Below, in pieces: positions 21,197 through 32,999 of a DNA stretch of 64,000 bases. Origin of the DNA: Bombyx mori (taxonomy: Eukaryota > Arthropoda > Insecta > Lepidoptera > Bombycidae); NCBI RefSeq assembly GCF_030269925.1, contig NC_085132.1, forward strand, positions 4,920,501 to 4,984,500, read 5' to 3'. A program made the position numbers and the translations under genes. Numbering within the stretch: the first letter of the stretch is position 1; each line of letters begins with the position of its first letter. The notes below the pieces were generated by a model. It had not been told where the DNA came from. It was given only the letters and a program-made list of their open reading frames with translations, and did no database searches.

Positions 21197-21615
21197 TCTA
21201 TATATTAATACGTGAAGCAAAAACTTTGTATCCCTTTTTACAAAAATTGCGCGGACGGAGGAGTATGAAATTTTCCACAGTTATAGAAAATATAGAGAAG
21301 AAGTGCACAACGCTAATATTTTTTTAAAATAATGCATAAAAGATACATTTTATCAATAAAGAAAACATTACACACACTACATACCATGTATTTGACGCAC
21401 ACACGCATGCATACTATTTATTGTCAAACTTTTGTTCTTGGCGTCTGTTGTCAAATTGAGAGTAGATTAAATATTGTTTGCCTTTGTTAATATTTTTTAT
21501 AGTGTAGTCTTGGCGAAATTTGTGATTAAAGAAGTATAAAATACAATCATAATAGTGTACAAACTTACAATTCCAATTAATTAAAGTCGAATTTCGACTA
21601 CTGCGGGACCTCTAG
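21197..21615 (+). mobile_element. Non-autonomous Helitron, family A
   Basis: A|TCTATATATTAATACGTGAA to GCGGGACCTCTAG|T, with hairpin AGTCGAATTTCGACT 12 nt before the CTAG. A well preserved copy. Confidence 0.88.
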
Positions 21616-22019
21616 TAAATCTAATTGGATGAATTTTATGACATATTGTAGTTTAGTATTGTAAATTAATGAAATTCTATTTGATTTTATTATTAAAAAG
21701 CTTTTTACATTTTGTGTATAATAGCGTGGCTGTTGGTGAGACGGTTGAAATATTGATACACTTTTTTATTTACATATTTGCTGATATAGTAAATTGTAAA
21801 GAAGTCGTTTTCAGAAGATATATTATGTGAGTATAAGTTCGTCTTTGACGCAGTAAATTGTGCGTAGTAAGCGTTAGTAGCGTTAGTAAAGTTAGTAATC
21901 AGTGTTTATTAACATTGACCATACCACTGTAATATCTAGTATTTTGTTGCAAAAAAAAAAACAAAAAGAACCGTCTGATTTTAATTTACACTGTGGATAA
22001 GAAAAATTAAGAAAAATTA
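21616..22019. other. No gene recognised
   Basis: AT-rich, no supported feature. Confidence 0.45.
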
Positions 22020-22146
22020 GTTTTTTTTTATTGCTTAGATGGGTGGACGAGCTCACAGTCCACCTGGTGTTAAGTGGTTACTGGAACACGTAGACATCTA
22101 CAACGTAAATGCGCCACCCATCTTGAGATATAAGTTCTAAGGTCTT
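22020..22146 (-). repeat. BMC1-like tail, truncated by a second copy
   Basis: Inverted tail from poly(T) and TTGCTTAGATGGGTGGACG to TATAAGTTCTAAGGTC, where a second inverted copy begins with its own poly(T). Confidence 0.8.
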
Positions 22147-22428
22147 TTTTTTTATTGCTTAGACGGGTGGACGAGCTCACAGCCCATCTGGTGTTAAGTG
22201 GTTACTGGATCCCATAGACATCCACAACGTAAATGCGCCACCCACCTTGAGATAAGTTCTAAGATCTCAAGTATAGTAACAACGGCTGCCCCACCCTTCA
22301 AACCGAAACGCATTACTGCTTCACGGCAGAAAATAGGCAGGGTGGTGGTACCTACCCGCGCGGACTCACAAGAGGTCCTACCACCAGTAATTACGCAAAT
22401 TATAATTTTGCGGGTTTCAACAGCTCTC
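22147..22428 (-). repeat. BMC1-like SINE part, inverted
   Basis: Complete inverted tail through GGTCCTACCACCAGTAATTA and on into the AATTATAATTTTGCGGGTTT module of the tRNA-headed SINE. The tRNA head is missing. Confidence 0.85.
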
Positions 22429-23791
22429 TATTTATCCACATGTGAACTATTTCACGGTTCTCGATAGGACTATATTTTGTTAAAAGATAAAACTGACCAG
22501 AATCACAAGACATAAACTGAGTTTTTTGTGCGACTCCCAAAGGTCTCACTAAGGACCTTTCCTCACCTGCCGTGCGACATTATTTATTGTTATACGACAA
22601 AAAGTCGAATGCAACGTAAAAGACGGCCATAATTGATTTAATTCTCGACGTTTATATAATTAGCGTGAAATATGATTTTCGGGTGATATTTTTTAGTTAT
22701 TCTGAGAATACCCTTCTTTTTTGTTAAGTTCCAGTGTGTATTTTTTTTGTAAATTAATACGGGATTGTAGGTTAAGAGTGTTTGTGGAATGAAACCATTT
22801 ACACATACATAATTCGGTTTTGTATAGTTTGTTTAGGGCAATCCTAAACATGAAGTTTGTATGAGTGTTTTTTGAATTTCGAAACACAATAATAATTGTG
22901 GCAACACAGTCAATGTAAGTCAATCGAAAATTCTAGTCGTGCGTGCTCGTGTTGTAACTACATTAAAACAAAATAAAAATAACCTTCTCTCTGAATATTA
23001 ATCTAATTATTGAAGCGACCAGTACAAATTACAGTCCGCGCTCTACACGATAATATACGAGAAAATATGGAGGTCCATGGAAATTATGTGGTCAAAGTCT
23101 ATTGGAATAAGGACTAATCTATTGCGAAATAAGTTACGTGTGCTGTAAGAAATAGACGGACGACGGTACGCACTTATTTGGGCTCATAACATAATTTAAA
23201 AAAGGATAAGGATAATAAATACTCCTACTATGAACATAAACATAAAAAACCCTATTCATCCTAAATTATTTAATATTATGGTGTCTCTTTGTTTTTCTGT
23301 TTTCATCAAGTTCAAATTTATTCTTTTAAATTTAAGGCCATTCTTTTTTTATTTGTAACTTTATTACCAGTCGATTTAAATAAATAAAAAAATCATTTCA
23401 TTTGAGTCCGTTAAGTACCTAAGTGAAACTTTTAGGTAGGTACGTAATTAAGATTATTGTTTTATCGAATTAATTAAGAAATAATACTTTTCATTAAATT
23501 AATGAAGTTGAAATCCGCCGGTCACGTGGTGACGTTTATAATAATTTATTTTGTGAAGTGATAATTTCGTTTTCAATTTCATTAGGGTCATGCCATGCCT
23601 CGAGAAGATAGCTTTAAATATTAAACAGTTTTCGAGGTTTTGGCAATGAACCCACCCGTTTGTATTTGGAACGTGTATATAAACCTTCTTCTTCTTCGTC
23701 GCTTCCTCATTACTGAGGTACGTGACCATTTTGGCCGAGTTTCTGCACCAGCTTCCTGCAACGTTCAAACTCCGATGATTGGATAGCGTGG
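22429..23791. other. No gene recognised
   Basis: Over 1.3 kb of AT-rich sequence; several short open frames on the minus strand lack motifs and have AT-driven composition. Confidence 0.4.
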
Positions 23792-23898
23792 AGCGCGACC
23801 TCAATGTTATCGGTGTCAGGAACTGGAAGGAGAAAGACCTGAACAGAGCAGTCTGGAGAGACATACTGGACCAGGCTAAGGCTCACCCTGGGCTGTAA
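23792..23898 (+). pseudogene. LINE polymerase C-terminal fragment
   Basis: The plus strand reads DLNVIGVRNWKEKDLNRAVW, then RDILDQAKAHPGL and a stop at 23896..23898. A terminal (D/N)R..W(R)..(L)..AKAHPGL block ends several RTE-type LINE polymerases as I remember them. Only the extreme C-terminus is left. It runs head-on into a minus-strand LINE fragment. Confidence 0.5.
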
Positions 23899-24285
23899 GG
23901 CCTAAGATGTTCCTCCAACGTTGCCTGCACTCGGCCTGCTTAATGGCGCCCGGGACGCTGGTGTATGTAGCCTCCTTTACAATGTCCGTCCACCTGGTCG
24001 CCGATCTTCCTCGACTTCTCTTTCCTTCCACGTGACCTACAACTATTAGTTTTTCCAAGTTGTCAGGATTTCGTCGGGCCACATGTCCGAAGTACTTGAG
24101 GAGATGCTACAAACAGATTGTAGATAGACGGGTCTTGACGTTTAGCTCCGAGAGAATTGACACATTTGTTCGGCGCTCCGTCCATGATATGCCCAAAATG
24201 TTTCCCCAACACCACATTTCAAATGCGTCAACTCTCAATCGGGTACGGGCTTTGAGGGTCCGCGTCTCATAAGCGTACAAGAATA
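23876..24285 (-). pseudogene. RTE-clade LINE C-terminal fragment, one stop
   Basis: In one minus-strand frame: YAYETRTLKARTRLRVDAFE, MWCWGNILGISWTERRTN, VSILSELNVKTRLSTICL, an in-frame TAG, then LLKYFGHVARRNPDNLEKL and GKRSRGRSATRWTDIVK. The AFEMWCW...SWTxxRTN and RGRSxTRW blocks are RTE-clade hallmarks shared with 39838..41097. It lacks the catalytic domain and so is dead. Confidence 0.75.
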
Positions 24286-24830
24286 AACCTTAGTCAAGGT
24301 AAAATCACCATTATGTATATATTTAAAAGCATACAAATTTGTATATCAGCATCAACCAGGTGACAGTGTGTGAATTATCCCTGTTTATTATTTATATATG
24401 TTTTAAATTCTGTACTACGAGTAATAGTATGGCATATTTGTACAAATATAATTACGTAGTCTCGAATAGTCAGCACGTTTGTAATTTTGACATTTTATCG
24501 TGAGTCTAAGAGCCACGCATACGTCAAATATGTTAACATATTAAATACAATCCTAATATTTTATAGTTAAGTATGTGACTTCAACTTTATAGCAAATTAA
24601 AAATCACATTGAATGAGAATGCATAAAGACAAAAATCTTCACGACGCGGCGACGTTACTGCGAAACTTTAATTGTTTTATAGCAGTAAAATTAACGGCCG
24701 TATGTACATATCAAATTGGCTCAGTTAATTTTTCCAATACTTAACGCACCACGCGATTTTGTGAACAAACTCCATACTAATAAACGAGGGTAGTTGTACA
24801 ATCTTAGTATATTGGCTTTTATGTTTTTTT
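24286..24830. other. No gene recognised
   Basis: AT-rich, no supported feature. Confidence 0.45.
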
Positions 24831-24957
24831 AATAATTTTTTTATTGCCCTCATAGGCAGATGAGCATATGGCCCACATGATGGTGAGTGGTTACCGTCGC
24901 CCATGGACGTCAGCAATGCCAGGGGCAAAGCCAAGCCGCTGCCTACCGTTAAATGCT
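24831..24957 (-). repeat. Jockey-like LINE 3' tail, inverted
   Basis: TTTTTTTATTGCCCTCATAGG, then GTCGCCCATGGACGTCAGCA and AAGCCAAGCCGCTGCCTACC. Same tail as 43427..43541. Confidence 0.65.
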
Positions 24958-25492
24958 GTTGGTCCAAAGGTAGATAGATTGTATGATTATAGCCTATCTA
25001 CATATATCTAAATACCTATCGTACGTGATTGCTAAAATGGTAAATATTTCGCGTTAACGCATCGTATAATCTCGGAAGTTTTGTAAGCAAAATTCATCCT
25101 GTTTTTTGCAGATTTTATTTCGCCTATAGCTTGACAGCTTAGACTGGGTGGGACGTTACATAGTCAAGGTTTTTTAAATTAGAAAATTTGTGTTATATTC
25201 TAAGTATGCAATTTATCACACCTGAAACCCGTTAATGGATCAAGAATATACGCCTGTCTGTATTAAGGTTCATTTAATTTGATAATTCTAAAACAAGAAC
25301 TTATACTAAGCCAATTAAAATTGCTTTTCGTTTGTACTATGGAATTAAATAAACATTTAAGCTGTATTGACTCGCTTTTGTTCTGTAAATTAATGTTACA
25401 TACATAGAAGCAATTGCAATTTAGCGCATTTGGGAACCACATAAATTGTGTTTAAAGAGTTAATAGTTGTAGAAAATAAGTGAAAGTATGTT
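24958..25492. other. No gene recognised
   Basis: AT-rich, no supported feature. Confidence 0.45.
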
Positions 25493-25732
25493 TTTTTTAT
25501 TTTATTTAATAGATGCGTGGACGAGCTCACAGCCCACCTGGTGTTAAATGGTTACCGGACCCCATAGACATCTACAACGTAAATGCCGCCACCCACCTTG
25601 AGATATGAGTTCTAAGATCTCGGTATAGTTACAACGGCTGCCCCACCTCTCAAACCGAAACGAATTACTGCTTCACGGCTGAAATAGGCAGAGTGATGGT
25701 ACCTACCCGAGGGGACTCCACCACCAGTAAAA
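25493..25732 (-). repeat. BMC1-like tail, inverted
   Basis: TTTTATTTTATTTAATAGATG, then GCCCACCTGGTGTTAAATGG to GGGGACTCCACCACCAGTAA, with a 10-base loss in AAGAGGTCC. Confidence 0.78.
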
Positions 25733-26874
25733 AAATGTTCATGAAAGCTTATTGGTTGTAGCCAAGTTGGCATAAGTAACAGTTGAGTTTACACCAGTTG
25801 CCCCAAAAAAAAAACAAAGCAGTAACTTACTATGAATGATTTCGCGAGTGGATGAATTTTGAAATCAGAAAAAAAATCTATAACATTTCAATAGACGTTA
25901 ATACAAAAAATAGCTACCTATCTGCAGAGAATCGGGAGATGTAATAATTATGGTATTATAATAAATTATAGCTTCGGTTCTTAATAATTATGTAGGCGGT
26001 ATTTCTCTGCAGGGGTCCGGTTGTTCTTACCTGACAAATAAAATTATTGTTCTTTACAAACATATGGAAGGAATTGCAAAAGTAAAACACAATTGAATTT
26101 CGACCTAAATTTAATTAGTAAAAAGACTACATAACAAACTTTCGAGCGCTAAATGAATGTGTTTGTCTCATTCTTGGAGCATCTTGTTTGAAGATTTGAC
26201 GTGTGTCCTAATTAAAAATAAAAAAAGTTATTGTGATTGGTTTTGGCAAATTGCGAATTACTTTCCCGAGCCCGAAAAGGAAAGTTTTTACGAATAATTT
26301 ACGCCTTTTATTATTGCGTTATTTCGAATCTTGAAAGGTATTTGGTTGAGTCTTTTTTTATTACTCAAGACGGATGAACAATCTCTCTTCCGGTATTGTG
26401 TGAGTAGTTACTACAGATATCACTGATACGTATTAAAATTGTATATGCCTTTTAAACTAAAAAAACACGCTTAAATGCCAAGTCGAACGAACAATTAGTT
26501 AATTTTGTACATGTGAACGTATGTGTGTTAGAATAATGTATACAACGATAACTTTGAATATAATTTTGACCCCCTTCAAAACGTTCGATTAACTCGAAAT
26601 TTGGCATACTTATCAAGGATCGATGACAATTCAATATTTTAAACAGTTAGACTCGTTATCCTTACAAGGATAATAAGGATTAGCGATTTTTGTTGGGTCC
26701 CAATTTTAACACCTATTCCACAATATTAACAAAGTCTAATTCAACCGCTGCGCTAATTAATAGCTTACATATTATATTGATGTTTATATGTAACACCATA
26801 TCTAATAAATTATAGTTTAAAATAAAATAAAAAACACGCTTTTATAGAAAAATACAATAAAAAAATTGAAAATA
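25733..26874. other. No gene recognised
   Basis: AT-rich, no supported feature. Confidence 0.4.
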
Positions 26875-27285
26875 AGTCACTTTGGATCCTCCCGATTTAG
26901 TATCGGTGCTTTTAAGCATTCCAAGCACCGCTGAGCGTTCTCGTCGAACCCTCTGAATGCGACGAAGGGCTCGTCGTGAAAATTAACCTACAAACACAAC
27001 CCATTGAGTTTCTCATCGGATCTTCTCAGTGGGTCGCCATTCCGATCCGGTGGTAGATTCTGAAATGCACTGTTCTTGCTTGGGCCAGTGTTAGCAACAG
27101 TTTCGGTTTGAGCCCTGAAAGCTCACCTACACGCTAGGGTAACGCTGATATAGCCTCTCAAGGCTATCAGCATGGGCAGGAAATAAAAGACGTTCTTCAA
27201 GCTGAGCCCCGTGAGCTCGCCTACAAGTTCAGCGAACCTAATAATATAACCCCTCGACGTTACTAGAAAAGGCAGGAAAAAAATT
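26875..27285 (+). repeat. Bm1-like SINE plus a second partial 3' end
   Basis: CACTTTGGATCCTCCCGATTT to TATCAGCATGGGCAGGAAATAA is a full copy. It is followed at about 27190-27285 by another Bm1-like 3' end (GCTGAGCCCCGTGAGCTCGCC ... AAAGGCAGGAAAAAAA), so two 3' ends lie in tandem. Confidence 0.75.
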
Positions 27286-27317
27286 AAAATAATAATTGTA
27301 AATACACATGCTTTAAC

Positions 27318-27640
27318 AAAAACCGACTTCAAATAGAAAAAAAAAGATATTCCAAAAACAAATTAATATACACTAAAATCTAATACTAACATCGAAATCG
27401 GTTGGCGTGATATCGAGTTATTGAGTTTTTCATCTATTTGTCGCGCACGTACCTACTTAATGCAAATTTAAGACTTATATGATTTTCTCATGGATACTAT
27501 TATCAGAACTGGACTAAATTGAAATGGGACCACATGGGAAGCGTCAATCAAAATCGATTCACCCAGTCAAAAGTTATGAGGTAACAAAAAAAAAACATAC
27601 AGCCGAATTGAGAGCCTCCTTCTTTTTTGAAGTCGGTTAA
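27318..27640 (-). repeat. Terminal-inverted repeat element (AACCGACTTCAAA type)
   Basis: AACCGACTTCAAATAG at the left is inverted as TTTTTTGAAGTCGGTT at the right. The interior (GTTACCTCATAACTTTTGACTGGGTGAATC on the minus strand, in parts) matches a repeat I recall as common in moth genomes. Non-coding; superfamily unknown. Confidence 0.55.
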
Positions 27641-27933
27641 TAAAAATTATTGTATTGTCTAAAATCGTTGACGTGTAGGTATGTAAATTTACAAGTGAAT
27701 CCGAAGTCTTGGAGTTGGTTAAAATGACGTTTAAATATTCCGCAAGACACATTCAAACAGAGAAATGTATCTGCATAGCAAGCGAACAAAGTGTGGTAAA
27801 AAACAGTGTGATAGTAAATTCTTGTCAACTGGTTGGAGCTAAAATAAATTTATGAACGTAATCGCAACACTATTGTTGTAAGTTAAATTTTGAAATGTTT
27901 ATTTACCACTGTATCTTTATTTTATATTTTACT

Positions 27934-28164
27934 AGCGACCCACCCTCGTTTCGCTTCGGAAACATTGCATTTTATTATTGATAGATTATTGTAGTACCGC
28001 GGGTGACGCCGCGGGGCGAAGCTAGTCTAAAAAAAGTAAGCCTAAGTTACTCCTTATATCATCAGCTACCTATCAGTGAAAGTCTCGTCAAAATCGGTCC
28101 AGCCGTTCCAGAGATTATCCGGAGCAAACAGACAGACAGACAAAAATTGTAAAAAAATTATTTA
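27934..28164 (+). repeat. Interspersed repeat (CCACCCTCGTTTCGCTTCGG type)
   Basis: Starts ACTAGCGACCCACCCTCG, includes a GC-rich CCGCGGGTGACGCCGCGGGG and ends CAAACAGACAGACAGACAAA. It is broken by the Helitron at 28165. A related CCCGCCCTCGCTTCGCTTCG start is at 45408. The family (Helitron or LINE-derived) is not resolved. Confidence 0.5.
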
Positions 28165-28578
28165 TCTATTAATACGTGAAGCAAAAACTTTGTATCCCTT
28201 TTTACGAAAATTGCGTGGACGGAGGAATATGAAATTTTCCACACTTATAGAGAATGTAGAGAAGAAGTGCACAATGCTAATATTTTTTAAAATAATGCAT
28301 AAAAGATACATTAAATCAATAAAGAAAACATTACACACACTACATACCATGTATTTGACGCACACACGCATGCATACTATTTATTGTCAAACTTTTGTTC
28401 TTGACGTCTGCTGTCAAATTGAGAATAGATTAAATATTGTTTGTCTTTATTCATATTTTTTATAGTGTAGTCTTGGTGAAGTTTGTGATTTTAGAAGTAT
28501 AAAATACAATCATAATAGTGCACAAACTTACAATTCCAATTAATTGTAGTCGAATTTCGACTACTGCGGGACCTCTAG
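28165..28578 (+). mobile_element. Non-autonomous Helitron, family A
   Basis: A|TCTATTAATACGTGAAGC to GCGGGACCTCTAG|T, hairpin TAGTCGAATTTCGACTA 11 nt before CTAG. A 4-base loss in the TATATA start distinguishes it. Confidence 0.88.
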
Positions 28579-28905
28579 TATGTATAGATATACATTTATT
28601 TTTGTTTTCAGTATTATAAATCGTTTACTTTTATTGTTTTGATGGGTGTGTGGTTTTCTTATTTACTGCCACATTAGCGGGAAATTTCCACTCAGAAATA
28701 AATAAGTCAATCACGCTATTTTTTAAACACTTATTATTTTGTAGTAGTATACAGTATATTATAATATAATATTAACAACAAAAGGAGAAAACGAAGCTAG
28801 GTACTAGGAAAGAATAATTTTATTATATTCATAGACATAGCAATGCAAATACCGTCCAACCAATTCCAAGACACGGGTTATAATTTTTTATTATTTTGTA
28901 TTACT
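28579..28905. other. No gene recognised
   Basis: AT-rich, no supported feature. Confidence 0.45.
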
Positions 28906-29010
28906 AGGCTGCTCCGCCCTTTAAACTGGAATGCATGACTGCTTGGTGGCAAAAATAGGCAAGACGGTGGTACCTACCCGTGCGGGATTGCAATACCCTC
29001 TAACATCAGT
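28906..29010 (-). repeat. Decayed BMC1-like tail fragment
   Basis: GGCTGCTCCGCCCTTTAAACTGG, AAAAATAGGCAAGACGGTGG and TACCTACCCGTGCGGGATTG match the central inverted part only. Confidence 0.55.
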
Positions 29011-29428
29011 AAATAGTAGTGGATGATCGCAGTGTATAATACTCAGAGAATGTTACAGCTTATTCTCCGATGAGTCCCATAATCGCCTTTTACGACATCC
29101 ATAGGCAGAGATGGGTGGAGCTATTCTAGAACATATTATTTTTACATACTTTTTTACTTTCTGAGACCTAAAAATTGACTCCACAGTTTGCTCTGTTCTC
29201 AAAGATCATGTAAAGGTTTTTTGAATTAAAATACATTTTGTAAATGTTCATCAAATATTATTCCTTACTCTCTTATAAAATTACCCGTTATTTTCGCAAC
29301 TAATATAATATATTTTTATGATTATCACCCAAACATTCCCCAGATAAAATCTGCTCCTAGTCGAAAAATGCAAATCACTATAACTAAGAGCAATTATTGC
29401 AAGTGCCATTTTCACTATGAGACAAAAG
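29011..29428. other. No gene recognised
   Basis: AT-rich, no supported feature. Confidence 0.45.
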
Positions 29429-29440
29429 GTAGAACCATTC

Positions 29441-30418
29441 TATCTATCTATGTCTTAGGTTTATGGCGTTTCCTTTTAGATTTCGCCAATGTCAAGTGTA
29501 TTTAATATTCTACTTTCTATAGCGGGCTTCGTGAACGAGCAAGGTCACAGATATTCACTAAGAATTTAGTGAGTAGCTAAGAATGTTTGATGACCGGATC
29601 TCTGTTGATTTACCTAAAACAATATACATGCAATATACATACAACATATATATACAGGGGTTAGTTCGATAACAGACAGACAAAATACAGCTTAATATTA
29701 TTATGGTTAATGAATGAACTAAGAATATAAACGAAAGGGGAGTTGACAAGGGAAAGAAGAGATTTGAGATCAATGGGGCGAGGAATATCAGGAGGAAGGA
29801 GATCATAGAGGGAGGAAGATAGACGAGGACAACTGAAAAACATGTGATTTGGAGAGCCTTCGTCAAGACCACATTCGCAAATAGAACTATCCCTGATATG
29901 AAGTTTAGCCAGATGGACGGGGGTACACGTATGGCCTAGCCTTAATCTACAGATCGTACTTGTAACGCGTTTATGTAAATCTTTGAAGTTGCAGAACCAA
30001 GGTCGGGGAGGAATAAAGCCTTGAATATCAGCGTAGTGTTTACCTTTAGAAAAACTAGTCTTTTGCCAACAAGAATTCCAAGAAGAAAGCAATCGTTGTT
30101 TAGCTATTGGGAGTAAATCATTAGAATAAACTCTGTAATGATCCATACAGCCAGTTGTTATGGCGTCTTTGGCACAAAGATCTATAGTTTCATTACCTAA
30201 AATGCCACTGTGGCCAGGCAACCAAGCAAGGACAACTTCAATGTTTTTAGAATGGCAGCTGAAAAGTAAATTTTTAATTTTTAGTATGTAAGGAAATTTA
30301 GATTTTGATTTAAATTGGTTACCAACGATAGCCTGTAAACAACTCTTAGAATCAGTAAGAATAACAGATTTATTTAGATTATGGGACTCAATGAATGATA
30401 ATGCTTCCAGAATAGCTA
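29441..30418 (-). mobile_element. 5'-truncated LINE with RNase H domain, 12-bp TSD
   Basis: The direct repeat GTAGAACCATTC lies at 29429..29440 and 30419..30430, exactly bracketing the element. On the minus strand it begins inside the RNase H domain and ends in the short tandem tail TAGATAGATA, a tail type seen in I/Jockey-group LINEs in place of poly(A). The open frame is listed separately. Confidence 0.82.
29661..30418 (-). pseudogene. LINE ORF2 C-terminus: RNase H and zinc-finger-like region
   Basis: Starts LAILEALSFIES, the end of the AELLAI block, so the first RNase H Asp and Glu lie beyond the truncation. VILTDSKSCLQAI carries the third acidic residue and LAWLPGHSGILGNETIDLCA the terminal His/Asp block. 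Downstream RVTSTICRLRLGHTCTPVHL and CECGLDEGSPNHMFFSCPR (Cys-x-Cys...His...Cys) are typical of the C-terminus of I- or Jockey-group LINE proteins. RNase H removes the RNA strand during target-primed reverse transcription. About 250 codons remain open; the first three belong to the target. Not functional without the polymerase. Confidence 0.85.
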
Positions 30419-30430
30419 GTAGAACCATTC

Positions 30431-30756
30431 ACTAACGGGATAAATTCTGTAGATGTCATGTATTTGTCTCTCTTTAGTGTCGCTTCATCGTTTTATCGTC
30501 TTTTAAACGACAATAGTGTGAAACAAGTATTCAATCAATGAATCAGTCCATTAAGTTAGTGTGACCTGACAGCTGTCAGTATACATCGCTCATCGATCGT
30601 AGCTCGGCGCTAAGTTAGCTTAGTCTCGTTAAGCGCCACCGTTTAACACTGCTCCAAATAGGACCTCGCCTTAATTAGTTTATATTTTGCTTTAGTTGAG
30701 ACCGTCGACGCCTAAAGTATAAGACACGGTAAGACACGACATAAAGGATATTTAAA
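30431..30756. other. No gene recognised
   Basis: Single-copy-looking sequence between a LINE and a SINE; no supported feature. Confidence 0.45.
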
Positions 30757-31030
30757 CGGCCGTCTGGTGTAGTGGTAAGTGACATGGTCACTACACAAGG
30801 GGGTCGCGGGTTCGAATCCCGCCAAGGGAAGATATTTGTATGATAAATATAAATGTCTTTCCAGGGTTATGGGTGTATATTAAATATATGTATGTGTATA
30901 ATAAAAATATTATATTTATTTCCGTTATCTGGTACTTGTAACACAAGTTCTTTACGAACTTAGCACGGGACCAGTTAACGTGGCGTGATTGTTAGTAAAT
31001 ATTTATATTTATTTATTTATTTATTTATCA
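30757..31030 (+). mobile_element. tRNA-derived SINE, second family, good copy
   Basis: CGGCCGTCTGGTGTAGTGG (A box), GTTCGAATCCC (B box, 30809..30819), GCCAAGGGAAGATATTTG, body ending GTTAGTAAATATT and an (ATTT)n tail at about 31003-31027. The head is tRNA-like, but the 3' side cannot pair with the 5' side as an acceptor stem, so it is not a tRNA gene. Confidence 0.8.
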
Positions 31031-31203
31031 GTGTGCTTAGTGGGAGTTTTTTAACGTTCTCGATAGCGTAAAAGTTAACTCATATTTGTATGGAATGGGA
31101 TCGTTTACTTACGTTTGCCGCTAGGGGCGCTGTTCCAACTGCATACAAAATTGGCTTAACTTTCACGCTATCGAAAACGTTAAGAAACTCGCACTAAGCA
31201 CAC
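31031..31203. mobile_element. MITE with 48-bp inverted repeats
   Basis: The left arm GTGTGCTTAGTGGGAG ... GATAGCGTAAAAGTTAA is inverted at the right as TTAACTTTCACGCTATCG ... GCACTAAGCACAC, matching at about 44 of 48 positions. The loop has CGCTAGGGGCGCTG. I recall similar sequence as frequent in moths. It lies directly against the (ATTT)n tail of the SINE, which may have been its target. Confidence 0.7.
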
Positions 31204-31590
31204 AGGTGTCCTATGAACTTCTCATATGATGTTTCAAGATGGGTAGTTCATTCATTCATGTCAATTATTCCTATTTCCGCACTGAATAATGAAGGTGAAG
31301 GGGATAGCAGCTGTTATAACTATTGAATTGAATTTCCCCTTCTAATTCTTAAGGGGGCATATTAAGCCTTTTAAATAGACATATAGGCATGACTTTATAT
31401 AAATCGACTTCATACGAAGATTTGGCCTGTATCAAGTCCAATAATCTTTTGTACTTTAAAATTATGACTTAGAAATCATGTCTCAATGTCGATGACCGAA
31501 TTTAAGTTGTTAGCCCATTGATATGGTTCCGGTAACCACTTAGCACCAGGTGGGTCGTGAGATCGTGTATAAATCTAAGAATTATTACCA
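31204..31590 (+). other. Spacer with a BMC1-like 3' scrap
   Basis: Mostly unassigned; GGTTCCGGTAACCACTTAGCACC and AGGTGGGTCGTGAG at about 31525-31590 are the last part of the BMC1-like tail. Confidence 0.45.
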
Positions 31591-32999
31591 AAATGCTTTG
31601 ATTTTAAACGAATTCTTAAACCAAACTATACTAAGTGCTGATATTGAACATTTTACGTAATACAATTATTACTCAGCCCTTACTACACATACTCGTACGA
31701 ACCTGGGAGTTTATGATTATCAAATATAGTAGATTAAATTGCCCATTATTTAAAAAGAAACGTTATAATTTAACCTTTAAGTGCCTTTTGTGTAATTCAG
31801 TGTTCGAGATGTCAACGCTGTGTTTCGTAAAGGGAAGAAATATTTAGAATGTCGTCATTGATGCTATTAGCGTTTTTGAAAACGACTCGGTTTACATGAC
31901 GCTTTTAATATTGATTATTTTATTTATTTTATCACGCGTTGTAGCGATAGTTTCATGAGTAGAAGCATGTAGTTATAGCATGCTCTATTTGAATATCTAC
32001 ATGCCTTATTAATCGAATAAAATAAAGGGAAAAAAGACTGGCTATTTTGTAAATGTTATGACAAGCCTACCTCAGTCGATTACTGAAAAATCAAAAATCA
32101 TTTCCAAACAGTAAGAGCCATTGTGTAAGTGCTTGTACAAATTAATATACAGGCAGATGAGAATTAGTTTATATCTAGTCTTATTAAATAAATTGTCTTT
32201 ATAGATAAAGATCGCATCTAAAAGAAAGTAAAAGAGATACACTTGAAATCTGTTTCGTGTTTTAGTTTGAAGCTTAAAGACACAATGAAATAAAACATGG
32301 AACCGAATTATCGATTCCATTTTATTAAATTATGGGTCAGACAGAAATAATATTTCGGTTGCTTATTCATCAGAAGATGATGTGTTGCTTGCAAATAATC
32401 GATCTATAGAAGCATTATCTTTCTCTTTACCTACAAATATCCTACTGGTATTCTAATTTATATCTTAAATACCAATTTATAAGGTATTTTAAGGCAGCAG
32501 GAGTTAAAGTCCTGATACTTTGAAGACTATATATTACGCTAGCATAAACTGCTAGATTACCAGCTAAGGAAAGAAAAAAAAAGTATACTTTAAAGGTATG
32601 TGTTATATTATTACGAAGTCCCAAATCCGACCTCATGTAAGCCGCGTTTCGTCTTGCATCCACATCTATTTAGATAAAAAACCACAGAGTAAATCGTAAA
32701 AAAACAGCAGAGATAAATAAAGAGGCGTTGCGTTGCGTCGCGTCTCGAGCCGATAATTACTGGCGGTCTGCGGCGGAAACGAAGATATTAGTGGCTTTTA
32801 GTTGTCTTAATGGGCTTTGAATAATTTAGCCGGCATGATTGAGACGTCTGACTTAAGGGCTGCCGTGCACCGTGCCCATAGGAATGTGTACAAACGAAAT
32901 AGTTTAAAAAAACCAGTGCTTCCCAAATGTTTTTTGTCTTTAAAAAACATACATGATATTAGGGATCTAAGTGGATCCGTTGTTGTTCGGTATTGTTTT
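31591..32999. other. No gene recognised
   Basis: AT-rich, with a GC-richer patch at about 32718-32800 (GAGGCGTTGCGTTGCGTCGCG). Short open frames on both strands lack motifs. Confidence 0.4.
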
